This document shows positions 1 through 9,967 of a stretch of 64,000 nt of DNA, piece by piece; position 1 is the stretch's first letter; every line of letters begins with the position of its first letter. Both the position numbers and the translations under genes were made by a program. The notes under the pieces were generated by a model. It was not told the origin of the DNA. It saw only the letters and a program-made list of their open reading frames with translations, and did no database searches. Source of the stretch: Atriophallophorus winterbourni (taxonomy: Eukaryota > Platyhelminthes > Trematoda > Plagiorchiida > Microphallidae); the NCBI GenBank assembly GCA_013407085.1, contig JACCGJ010001437.1:1-64000 (forward strand), written 5' to 3'.

Positions 1-573
<573 letters not shown>

Positions 574-639
574 CAGTGATACGTCTGTTGTCCGTATATC
601 TTTAATATTCAAGTTTTCTCGACCATTTTGTCCACTACG

Positions 640-930
640 AAACATTTCCATGTTGACCTCAACGTATCAAGTTGACGGTCAGTTTAGATCAGGTTACATT
701 CATAATAACAACTTTCTGTCGGCCAGTGTGTTTGCTTCGGAACCCTTCCATGTTGACCTCAAGGTTTGGCAACACGTTTGGCCTTACCGTCCACCGGGTT
801 TTCAAACCGAGCCGGAACATTCCCATGTTGACCTCAAGGGTTGGCAACACGTTTAGCCTTACTGTCCACCGGATTTTCAAACCGAGCCGGAACAATCCCA
901 TGTTGACCTCAATGGTTTGCAACAATCTTA
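640..930. repeat. 75-bp tandem repeat, about 3 copies
   Basis: The block CCATGTTGACCTC starts at 648, 748, 823 and 898. The last three copies are spaced 75 bp apart and share the surrounding sequence; the first is more diverged and 100 bp away. As 75 is divisible by 3, all frames stay open through the repeat on both strands, which explains the roughly 95-codon open frames here. I see no gene. Confidence 0.85.
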
Positions 931-1189
931 GCCTCTCCGCTGGTAGTATACCGTAGTCTGTACTTTTATTTAAGGTCATATCTAAATCAAACGTAGGAGC
1001 AACAACAAATCAACGCATATGAATCTTGTAGGAAAAGTAAACTATTTTCATGAAAGTGGATAACGTTGTAAGACCACTGAGACGCATATAGCGTATTAAC
1101 GGAATGTGTTATATTATAACTGAGATTCAGCGAGCCTTATTTCAGTTGAAAACTGGTACGCTAAACCATCGTTTGGCTTGTATAGCTGT

Positions 1190-1430
1190 CTAATAAACAA
1201 AGAATTGGTTCCTATGTACACAAATTGCTACACCGTTGATGATTTGTTGTACACTCAAACTTGTACGATCCTTCAATGTCATATCGGAATTGAGTGACTT
1301 CCTCGCTAATTTTGAAGCGCTTGTATTGCCCACGTTTGTGAACAAGGAGCTCACGTCAAAGCTGACCATCATCTCATCCTCCTCGATTGTTAGGGTACTT
1401 AATCGACCAACAAAATCTAAAAGGTTAAAC
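1190..1430 (-). pseudogene. Penelope-like RT fragment
   Basis: The minus-strand translation contains MVSFDVSSLFTNV followed by LSVQQIING. This is the same RT segment as in the full PLEs at 24-45 kb (MVSFDVSALFTNVDT, LSVQQIINGVSICL), but clearly diverged, so it comes from a different PLE lineage. Only about 80 codons remain. Part of it (1272-1373) is nearly identical to 2406-2507 inside the MULE to its right. Confidence 0.8.
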
Positions 1431-2020
1431 TCTGATGTTTATATTGGGCAAACGTCTAGTATTGCTCTGTTTCTCACAAAGCATGGTAACCGATTTTCAA
1501 CTATGTACCCACCTTTAAAGTTTATTTATCCTGTCACATAACAAAATCTTATTGAATAACAGTTATAAAAAGACTGTTTGATAAAAGGAAACATATATTT
1601 AGAGATTTCTTAAAATTGTCAGTTTTCTCAGTTTTCTTTTACTTTTTCAAATTGGTTTCACTGTTGCATGGATAGTTGCGATTGATAATTTTCACCTTTT
1701 TCGGTTCTCCTCTCGATTGGTTCGTTGGGGATTGCAATGGCGTATGGCGGAAAGAATAAGATAAAAAGATTAATTAAGCGGCTACCAATTTCAGAGTTCC
1801 CGCGTTCAAGCGAGCGTGTTGGTGATGTTAACAAAACCAAACACGTCATCATGATACCGAAAAATTATTTCGAACTTTCACGTGGATAGTGCTCACGGTT
1901 TATTGATCCTGCAAAGCAGATAAAAAGGTAAAAAAATGGGTCAGTGATAAGCGAATGATAGCACTCACCATATATCGCCATGGCACCAATATCAGCAACA
2001 CGCGGAATCGAATGAAGCAA
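1431..2020. other. Non-coding stretch
   Basis: AT-rich sequence between the PLE fragment and the MULE coding end. No convincing open frame, RNA gene or repeat was seen. The 3' terminus of the MULE probably lies here, but I could not find a terminal inverted repeat by eye. Confidence 0.5.
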
Positions 2021-2865
2021 TTAATCAAACATTTGCATACAATTAAAGCACCACTTTCCAGTATTGAAAGGTGGAGTAATTATACAATAAGTATGGTACC
2101 ATTCGTTGCAGTAGGGGCATTGCTCCCAATCGATTGTTTTTCCACCGAATTCAGGTGGTTCATCTGAACCGCACTGCCCACATATTTGCGCGTGATCTAA
2201 GAAAGCGTCAAGATCTACTGGTGGCATTCGAGAGGTGGACGGAATAGGAATTCGAGATCTAGTTTCCCGTCCACGACCGCTTATGCGGCCATCATAAACG
2301 CCTATTACGCGAGTATCGCTGCCTTCATAAGCGGCTACCGTTTGATCTTCGTCATTACTGGTCATTGGAGAATTGTGGCTATCATTAGTTGCAATATTTT
2401 CTACATTCAAGGTCATATCGGAATTGAGTGACTTCCTCGCTAATTTTGAAGCGCTTGTATTGCCCACGTTTGTGAACAAGGAGCTCACGTCAAAGCTGAC
2501 CATCATCGTCAGATTGTCGTACACGGCAGTTTCTAATGACATCTGAGCCTCGTCCAAATCAAAGATATACGGAGGCAATCTCCGTGAACTAGATGTAGTT
2601 AAATAGTTGTCCATACTTCGAATTAGAAGATTGAAGTATGGGGGTTCAAAATGACGGTGAAACTTACGTAATACATCTAAACCGTAGAAAAACCTGATAA
2701 AAAGACGCGACTAGAACGCCTAGGAACGTCCGCTGAAGAAAAATTAACCTTCAACGCATCATTACTAGTCCTTAGCCAGCGTTGGGACACAGGAAGTGAA
2801 GACAATTCAAAGTTTCTATATGAAGCAGCTGCAAGAACATGTCTGCAAGGCAATCCTTGGTCAAT
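2021..2865 (-). pseudogene. MULE transposase C-terminus with PHD-like finger and embedded PLE segment
   Basis: After the SWIM half (PCRHVLAA), the frame changes again near a short T run at about 2698-2705. It then stays open as GLDVLRKFHRHFEPPYF and on to the stop at 2021. The last 60 residues form a PHD-type zinc-binding pattern: CGQCG, then CPYCNEWYHTYC, then WCFNCMQMFD. PHD fingers bind histone tails, so target-site or chromatin recognition is a plausible role (inference). Residues from about MMVSFDVSS to NSDMTLN (2406-2507) are not MULE but a PLE RT fragment that keeps the frame. Confidence 0.75.
2406..2507 (-). mobile_element. 102-bp Penelope RT fragment inside the MULE gene
   Basis: Bases 2406-2507 match 1272-1373 almost exactly (only one difference seen, near the left end). 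At 1272-1373 the homology to PLE RT continues on both sides; here it stops abruptly and MULE-type sequence resumes. The length is a multiple of three and the frame stays open, so the piece would add 34 PLE-derived residues to the transposase. Confidence 0.8.
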
Positions 2866-3846
2866 AAAAAAAGGGGCATGAACACTTCCAAGTGGAGCAG
2901 CACACACCCCAAGAACCCGCGTCCCTAAGGAGCACCATAAATTCCGTTGAACCTACAACCCTTACTGTTGCTGCAGCTACGTTATCCGAAATGAGATCGA
3001 CAGCATATGGCATGAGTAGATCACGAAGTGCATCAAGTTCCGAGTGGTTCGGAACATGCGCACGCCTTCGACTAATCGAAATAATTTCGCTTTGCCGGTG
3101 CCAAATAAGATACGTTGCACTAATTTTAGACAAACGAATGGCCTCCCATATTGCTATCTTACCACTAAGGAGATTCATTTTTATATACTTATGCATCACC
3201 TCCACCATATTGGTGTCCGCAATTCCGTACGTAGCCACCTTGGGACGTCGAGAATTCGCCCACTTATGGGAGTTGCAACAATCTGGCCCCTTAAAATAAG
3301 CGTAAAATACGGGATCCGCTCGTTGTATATTAATTAGGGCAAAGGCGTAACGCCATATACGACGAGTGGTTATAGCTACACGTACACACTTCAGTGCTTC
3401 GGTCCGGGGGTTACGACGTGTGACATTGCGAAGCATGTGCACTCGGCAAAGCAGATGAGCAGCGTGTGGGAATACTTCTTCCACGGCATTCGCTATCGCA
3501 GGAGCGCCGTCAGACATAACAGCTCGCACTGCGTCACACCCACCGACGAATTCTACAAAGGTCAGCAGAAACGTGCGGATGTCATCCGCCGTTTCCCTCC
3601 AGAGAAAACCTATTGCTACTGGCAGACTTTTTCTGCAACCGTCTATTATCATTAATTGATATAAAAAATATTTCTCACGATTTGTACGGAATGTACCATC
3701 GATGAGAAGGAAATCGGAAAAACGGCCATACAAACTCAGCATTTCTTGGGTAACGAAGACAAAAAGCGTCATCCGGTTAGTTTCGTCCAGTAGTACTCGT
3801 GCCTTCCCGTTGGCGTTGTATTCAGCTTCCATTTGTCGAATATAGG
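2866..3846 (-). pseudogene. MULE transposase DDE core and SWIM zinc finger
   Basis: The 323-codon open part contains the MULE hallmarks. DGTFRTNREKYFLYQL carries the first Asp (about residue 45). SDGAPAIANAVEE carries the second Asp (about residue 108), followed by the CRVHM motif. NMVEVMHKYIKMN carries the probable catalytic Glu (about residue 211). It ends in KCSCPFFY, the first half of a SWIM finger; the second half (GLPCRHVLAA) continues in another frame. A run of seven T on the coding strand (plus 2866-2872) is one base too long, so the SWIM finger is split. The enzyme would excise and insert the transposon; this copy could not make an intact protein unless the run is a sequencing error. 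Confidence 0.88.
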
Positions 3847-3913
3847 CTGAAAAATGATTGAAAATATAGACAGTGACATTACGGTCTCCAAATTGTAATT
3901 CTTACAAACTTAC
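3847..3913 (-). other. Spliceosomal intron in the MULE transposase gene
   Basis: The minus strand reads GTAAGTTTG at the donor and TTTTTCAG at the acceptor, 67 nt apart. Removing it joins the two transposase exons in frame (codon split 1+2, giving Ala before YIRQMEAEY). This supports the annotated exon structure. Confidence 0.85.
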
Positions 3914-4441
3914 CAGGATTGTTACGTTTGTCCAGCGCTCGTCGACGAAGGTTGACCACATCAGAACCAGTCAAATCTTTCTGGAAACGTCTCTTTACAT
4001 AATATCTTATGTTGAATGAAGAGTCTCCGCATTCCAGCATCGGTCGTATGATCTCTTGTTCCGAAAGCGTCAAGCGTCGGTTGCGGAAGTTCCAGGACTC
4101 AACTGCACCACCTTGCAAGTCATGATTATTAATCATGTTGCTATTCGTAATGCGGAACCGAGGCCTCATACGGCCCACATTGATAAATGATTGGCATTGT
4201 GTTGCCGTAGATACGCGATGTCGAATACCAAGGGTTGGTTTTCCCAAGAATCCTTTCCGTTGACATATATATTTCACATATGTCACACCGCCGCTTCGAT
4301 TTTTTTCGATGTTCGGACAGAATAGTGGGCGCCAGAAACCCGAGCGAACTCGTCCAGCATACTATTCAACTCATCCAGACTTTCGAACAAGCGGCCACCA
4401 ACGGTTGCCTGAAAAAGCTGAGTGATATCATTAGAGCTCAT
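3914..4441 (-). pseudogene. MULE transposase N-terminal exon (DNA-binding region)
   Basis: The start is the ATG at 4441-4439 (MSSNDITQLF). It is followed by a YICQRKG stretch and NNHDL, resembling the zinc-dependent FAR1/WRKY-GCM1-type DNA-binding region that precedes many MULE transposases. The helical segment LTLSEQEIIRPML...GSDVVNLRRRALDKR follows, typical of the linker before the DDE core. The frame breaks once, at a run of seven A on the coding strand (plus 4300-4306). The exon ends at a consensus donor (G|GTAAGTTT) at 3914/3913. Function is inferred: recognition of the transposon ends. Confidence 0.75.
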
Positions 4442-4522
4442 TATGAATAAAGTGGCGCAGAATTGAGTGCAGAGCGTAATACTGGAAATGGAATTTTGAA
4501 AATAACCAATCATGTAGCTTTT

Positions 4523-4598
4523 GATAACAAGCAACCAATAAGAATTCGATGAAGGGTTTTAATAACAAGCAACCAATAATAATTCGATTAAAGGTTGC
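4523..4598. repeat. Two-copy 38-bp tandem repeat
   Basis: TAACAAGCAACCAATAA starts at 4525 and again at 4563, with the following bases also similar. It lies just upstream of the MULE start codon, possibly in its promoter or subterminal region (inference). Confidence 0.7.
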
Positions 4599-4680
4599 AT
4601 AAAAATGGTATTTTACTTACAGCCTACTGACAATTTGAAAGTAGTTAGATAGAATTTTTATTTCAACGCTACATCCTAGG

Positions 4681-5142
4681 TCATCCGAGCAAAAAAGGGT
4701 AGTGGAGATAACGTTCTCCCTGTTGCTGGAACACAGCCGGTAAAATATGCACAATAGACTCCAAAGTGTCACTTGCATTCAAAATCACCTGGCACTCCAA
4801 TAGAGTGAGGGCAACCTGACATTTATGCATTGAAGAAGCGAGACCCGCGAAGCATTCTGATTGGCCAATCAGTCGTCGGGCCTCTTCCAATAACTCATCT
4901 AACACAGAGTAGGTCACAAGACAAGGTAGACCTGATGCTCGTTTATGACAGATACCATGAGTTAATTTAGAGATTGTGGCATTTGCATTCGCTAAATCTT
5001 GCTCTAATTCAAGTGCCCGTTTAGGAGGTGCACAGTTACAGTCGAGTCCATGTCTACCAACTGATGGAGACTCGAAATCAGCTGCGCCATCTATTAGGGA
5101 CCGAACCGCTTTACACCCTAATATTGCTGAGCGTTCAGGCAT
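4681..5142 (-). CDS. Hypothetical protein, 153 codons
   Basis: An uninterrupted frame starts at the ATG at 5142 and ends at 4681. The N-terminal half has a short heptad-like helix (RALELEQDLANANATISKL); the rest is Cys- and Leu-rich. I do not recognise a family. It lies upstream of, and on the same strand as, the MULE transposase, so it could be a second transposon gene, a host exon or chance. It lacks the low-complexity look of random AT-rich frames, which makes chance less likely but not excluded. Confidence 0.3.
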   Translation of the reverse strand: MPERSAILGCKAVRSLIDGAADFESPSVGRHGLDCNCAPPKRALELEQDLANANATISKLTHGICHKRASGLPCLVTYSVLDELLEEARRLIGQSECFAGLASSMHKCQVALTLLECQVILNASDTLESIVHILPAVFQQQGERYLHYPFLLG

Positions 5143-5224
5143 AATAGATGTACAATAATGATTTTAAAACACAAAATAAATGAACGTCACCAGGAGTTCA
5201 ACAAAATTCTCCAAAGGAATGGAG

Positions 5225-5410
5225 CTTCAATTTTCGAATCCGCGCAGATTCACGCAATTCCGAGGACGAAGTTGAGCAGTGGATCCACCAAGTTGAATAC
5301 TGCTTCGATTGCAACAAACCAAATAGTATTTTCTCCGAGACAAATACGAGAAGGAAACAGAACCGAATGGCGGCACGAAGATTTAAGTTGATCCTCGTTC
5401 GAATAGGCAG
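5225..5410 (+). pseudogene. Possible retroelement gag-like fragment
   Basis: One plus frame reads EDEVEQWIHQVEYCFDCNKP, which resembles the start of a Ty3/gypsy capsid region (a Trp/Phe-rich helix followed by a short basic stretch). The homology is short and upstream frames are broken. It could be chance. Confidence 0.3.
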
Positions 5411-6366
5411 AAGATCCAAATTGACCGTTTACAATTGAGCAATTCAATTTTCTGTTTCTCCAAATAGAACAATCCGAGTTGAGTTCGACAATTCAAAACA
5501 ATGATTCGAGTTTACTACGGTTCTATTAACAAGATTAATAGACAATAACAAACCTCAACTGTACCGGGTTGTACAAATGACGTGAGCCAAAAATGCTTAA
5601 ATGTTCCAAATGACAACAATAAATACAGCCAATGCTGAGAAGATAGACTGCCAAATTATAAATGCAATGGGATAAAATTACCGTCAAAAATGTCTATCAA
5701 ATACTAGACACCCAAATTGGTGTCAAAATCCAAGTGCCCAAAATGGCAACCAAATTAAACAACAATGTCCGACAATTGCATAAATAATGAATTAAAACAA
5801 AAGGTACACCAAATATGTGAACAGAGTTCTAATAGGACAATTACAAAAGGCAAGGTTTAACATCTTAATTATATTGAAATAATAAACAAAACCAAATTCA
5901 AGTCACAAAAATCAGTATTTTATAAAAGTCGGAAGTAGTTCAAGTTCAAGTTCAAGTTGCACAGGGCTGAAGGTACCTAAAAGCCAATCACGCGCCCAGA
6001 TTTCCTTCGACGGTATGCGGTTGAGCACCCGGCACTTCGATATCGAGTATACAGTTCGTACTTTTCACACGTTCTTGTTTCGGAATATCTGGAAAGTAAG
6101 GTAGGGTTTCTCTTCACCAGCACGGTGAGAGGTCAGCTATTCAGGAAACAATGCAATAATATGCGTAAACAATGTGTGGTGTATGAAATCACTAGCCTAG
6201 TTGAGGTAAAGTGAAACACATTCATAGACTGCATGTGGGCTAATTTACTGTCAGGTTGTCCAGGCCTAGACAGATATGGTAAAAATGTAAAAATACGTTT
6301 TTTTTAAAGTTTTTTTATTAGACAATATGCGGAAATATGATAGACCATTTAATGTCTAATTCCCTT
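5411..6366. other. Non-coding stretch with minor repeats
   Basis: AT-rich sequence with no credible gene. It contains a short CAAGTT repeat near 5938-5956. Around 6238-6285 it has a block (TACTGTCAGGTTG, then CTAGACAGATATG) that recurs at 20973-21018, so it is a dispersed repeat of unknown type. Confidence 0.5.
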
Positions 6367-7060
6367 TCAAAGCTCAACACACACAAGAAGAATTACAGCG
6401 TGGTCGCTCTTACCTAGTGGCGAAAGGTATTTGATTCCATAAATATCTCTTTCATGAGACGATAGAACCAAATCTAAAGTTGACGGAGTATGTCCAGTCC
6501 TAAACCTTGTATGTTCCCTGACATGTTGATTAAAGGCCCCGACATGAAACCAGTCTAGATATTGCGACTCAACTGACTCTATTGAAGAAATTTCAGTACG
6601 CCAATCAATGCCCGGGAGATTGAAGTCTCCGACAATTAGTAGTGCGTTGCATTGCCCTTTTAGTACTTCCAATGTGTCCATCAGTAATTGGTCGTCTAAT
6701 GATGAAGCAGTCGGACTTCTATAAGCACATGCAAGTGCCAGTCTTCTCCTAGAGACAGTAAGAAATACCGATGTTAGTTGGATTTAGTGAGAAGCGATCT
6801 TTGTCGATGTCTCACTGTGTGGAAGATCTTCGTTTATCATAATTGCCACTCCCCCTCCCGCAGCACCAGTATCCCTATCCTGACGATAGATGGCATACTT
6901 AGTTGATACAAATGACGGAACATGATCATCTGGTTTCAACCATGATTCGGTGATGGCAATTATGTCGACCTGGTTTTCCAGTGCAGCAAGCTGCAGCTCA
7001 CCCCATTTATTACGTATACTGCAAGCATTTGTGTACAGTACACAGGTATTTTTATTCTGC
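6367..7060 (-). pseudogene. CR1-like non-LTR retrotransposon endonuclease fragment
   Basis: The minus strand carries a recognisable APE-type endonuclease, the nicking domain at the N-terminus of CR1/jockey-type ORF2. YTNACSIRNKWGEL is the N-terminal Asn motif and DIIAITESWL carries the Glu. GGGVAIMI, GDFNLPGIDW, STLDLVLSS and GKSDHAVI (final Asp-His) follow. The frame is interrupted near 6780-6790. The RT that should follow is absent, so the element is truncated at about 6360. Confidence 0.85.
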
Positions 7061-7067
7061 GCACATT

Positions 7068-7584
7068 TTAAACTAACTTTACTCGATGTGGAAGCACCGT
7101 CGCTGATACCCCATTTTTTGAAACCGTAGAAGTTGATAAGTGGCTAGACTGCCCTTGCGAACGAGCTTGCACCGGCCTAATGGCAGTTGCACATAGATTT
7201 TCCTCGTTCAGAAGCTTACTGAAAAGCGAGTTTTTCATGCGCTCGTATTCTACTGGCGGCCCATTTTGGAGTAAATCTTCAATGACAACTACCGCAGATG
7301 ACTTAAACATTTTATGGTGGCTAAGGTTGATCCCTTTTATGGGAGTTTTCAAGCCAGTCATTGGCGCTTTTGAACGCTTTCCATGAAAATGTGGTTGAGG
7401 CCCCTTATCCTGGAAAACTTTGAATCGCCCATTTGTGTAGCGCTCAAGGTAAGCACTTTTTAAAAGAAGCGTATCCCTGTCCTGCTGGTACATAAATTCT
7501 ACCAAGATCGGGCGAGCGCTACTTACAGTTGTGTTCCACCGGCCTACACGATGGACCATTTTTACCTGGCAGTTAATTAGCCCT
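7068..7584 (-). pseudogene. CR1-like ORF1 C-terminal part
   Basis: An open minus frame contains HRVGRWN, RPILVEF and DRDTLLLKSAYLERY, matching the nucleic-acid-binding portion of CR1-like ORF1 proteins (compare QPRLLRVTL and DIDNVLLNSYRLK in the element at 42-44 kb). It lies directly upstream of the endonuclease fragment, as expected for ORF1-ORF2 order. It begins at the end of the gypsy LTR (7585), so the first half of this ORF1 is missing. Confidence 0.75.
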
Positions 7585-7738
7585 TGTAGAAAAGTCAAGA
7601 TCAGAGCGACAGATGTGTATTCACTACACGTCAACAAACATATGAATCATCATGGGAATTACAATAAAGAGATAGACACACTGACAGATACTGCATTCTG
7701 ATTGGACAATGAGTATTCATGCTGACAGCCACTCCACA
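7585..7738 (-). repeat. Putative 3' LTR with preceding polypurine tract
   Basis: On the minus strand a purine-rich tract (AAAAACGGAAGGA, plus 7739-7752) is followed immediately by TGTGGAGTGG. The segment ends 154 bp later in TTTTCTACA. TG...CA ends, the position just after the integrase stop and the adjoining purine tract fit a 3' LTR. No second copy exists in the window to confirm the ends. Confidence 0.6.
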
Positions 7739-7750
7739 TCCTTCCGTTTT

Positions 7751-9967
7751 TCAAATGAACTTACGTACTGTGCGGTTGCGCAAATTTATTTCGTTTGGAG
7801 GCTCTGGATCCCTTTCACACATCTCGTCTGACTCAATGGGTTCTTGCTTTCTTAAATGTACTCTATTTCTTTTAACCGTTCCATGTTGCGTATTCACCTC
7901 GTAAGATCTTTCACCCGTACGACCACGGACAGTTCCAAGATCCCATTTCTCAGCTCCCATTCCGAAGGGTTGTATCCAAACAGTATCTCCATCAGACAAT
8001 TCGGGTAGCTCACGTGCACCCTCATCATATACCTGTTTTTCGCGCTCCATGCGCCGTTTAAATTGCTGATTGATGACGTCCCATGTAACGTCATGTCTGG
8101 ACAGACGGTTGGTAACAATAGGTATCCTCGTCCTTGTGCGTCTACCCATGAGTCTTTGAGCTGGGCTTAATTCTATATCGGTGGATGGAGTATTTCTGTG
8201 TTCCAAGAGCGCTAAATACGGATCTTCTTTAGCCTCCAGGCATTTTTTCATTATTTTCTTCGCTTCTTTCACTGCCGATTCTGCTTTACCATTGGATTGG
8301 TTGTGGTAAGGGATGGAAATTTCATGTTTAAAACGCCATTTTTCAGCGAAGTCAGCAAACTGCTTTGCCGAAAACTGAGGACCTCCATCGGATCTGACAC
8401 TCTCTGGGATACCATACCTCGCAAATTGACCTTTCATTTTCGCCACGATTTCTTCAGCTGATGTGGTATTCAGTTTCTCTATTTCGAAAAAGTCGCTGAA
8501 ATAGTCCACCAAAAGTAAATAATCTTTTGTTGCATGTGAAAACAGGTCAGCTGCAATATGTTGCCAAGGGCGCTCTGGTATTTTGCGACAAAACATTGGT
8601 TCTTTTATTTGGCGGTTCCCAAACTTGTTACATATTGGGCACTTAGAGACGAAATCCTTCACTTGGCAACTGACGCCTGGCCAATATACCGTATCCTTGG
8701 CTCTTCTAGTACAACCGTTGATCCCCAAATGAGATCGATGTAACTCCTGCAACATCACCTTTCGGGCCGATCGTGGGATAATCAGTCGCTCGCCCCGGAA
8801 GATCAACCCATCCTCAGTTGATAATTCATCTCGGATTTTGTAATAAGGTCGAATGAGTTCGTCAACCATCGCGATACTATCTGGCCAGCCACTGATTATC
8901 TGTTCCTCGAGCTTTTTCATTTCGTCATCCTCAGCCATAGTTTGTCGGATTCGTGGCAACCTGATATCGCTTTCTGCGAGCGTAAAGTGTACTTCTACAA
9001 GATCCAGAAGATCAGAAGATTCCAGGTTAGCAGCGGCTACGGATTTCAAAGGAGCTCTCGATAGAGTGTCCGCAAGGACCATGGTTTTACCCGGCTTGTA
9101 AATGATTTCGAAATCGTATTTCTGCAGTCGGACTAGCATTGACTGTAGACGACGCGGTGCTTTATCGAGTGGTTTTTTAACTATTGTGGTCAGAGGCTTA
9201 TGATCTGTTTGTACTATAGTCTTTCGGCCAAATGTGTAATCATTGAATTTTTCTATCGCAAATACGACTGCCAACAGTTCCTTCTCAATCTGTGCATAGC
9301 GAGTTTCCGCATCGCTCATCGTTCGACTTCGAAAATCTATAGGTTGGTCGTTTTGCATCAGTACGGCGCCGATACCGTTTTGGCTACTGTCACACTGTAT
9401 CACTAATTCCAATCGGGGGTCGTAATATCGTAAAACAGGTGCATTAGATATGAGTCTTTTAATTTTTTCCCAGGCCTGTATTTGCTGTATCCCCCAGACC
9501 CATGGTGTATCTTTATGTGTCAGCCGCCTGATCGGTTCCATTATTTGTGATAAACAAGGCAAAAAACGGCTGAGGTAGTTCACCATACCGTTAAAACGAG
9601 CTATACTCTTGACATCTGTAGGAGGGGGCATGTGTTTAATAGCCTCCACTTTTGCAGGGTCTGGCTTGATACCGTCACTCGATAAGACATGACCATGAAA
9701 TGTTACCTCATTTGTGCAATATTCAATTTTCGCTTTCTTGAGTTTAATGCCCAGTTCGAGGCATCGTTGAAGAAGTTTGTCTAGGTTCTGATCGTGTTCT
9801 GCCTTTGTTCGTCCGAACACTAAAACATCATCCGCTATACAAATTACACCTGTAAGGTTTTCTATGGCCTGTAGCAGCCGTTTTTGAAATATCTCGCTAG
9901 AAACTTTCAGTCCAAATGGTAAACGAAGCCAACGAAATCTTCCAAAGGGGGTTCCGAATGTCGTCAA
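7751..9967 (-). pseudogene. gypsy pol: RT palm, RNase H, integrase
   Basis: 738 codons. It starts inside RT at the residues after the frameshift (TTFGTPFGRFRWLRLPFGL). The catalytic box is CIADDVLVFGR (about residues 43-53). RNase H follows with QCDSSQNGIGAV (Asp about 193), QTDHKPL (about 255) and LADTLSR (about 300). Integrase has the zinc motif H410/H413/C443/C446 and a DDE triad at about D474 (HIAADLF), D527 (VRSDGGPQF) and E563 (NGKAESAVKEA). A GPF/Y-like C-terminal module ends it. The proteins would copy the element RNA and insert the cDNA. The domain set is complete apart from the frameshift at its N-terminus. Confidence 0.9.

Larger units (their letters stand above)
2021..4441 (-). 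mobile_element. MULE (Mutator-like) DNA transposon, inactivated
   Basis: The minus strand encodes, in order, a FAR1/GCM-like DNA-binding region, a MULE DDE transposase, a SWIM zinc finger and a PHD-like cysteine/histidine module. The pieces are separated by one canonical 67-nt intron (3847-3913) and by frameshifts, most clearly at single-base runs. Mutator-like elements move by cut-and-paste and normally have terminal inverted repeats with 8-10 bp target duplications. I could not identify those ends, so the boundaries given are coding boundaries only. A PLE fragment sits in frame near the C-terminus. Confidence 0.85.

Noticed and set aside
2021..5450. MULE terminal inverted repeats
   Set aside because: I searched both flanks by eye for complementary ends and a 8-10 bp duplication and found none I could support; a computed search is needed.
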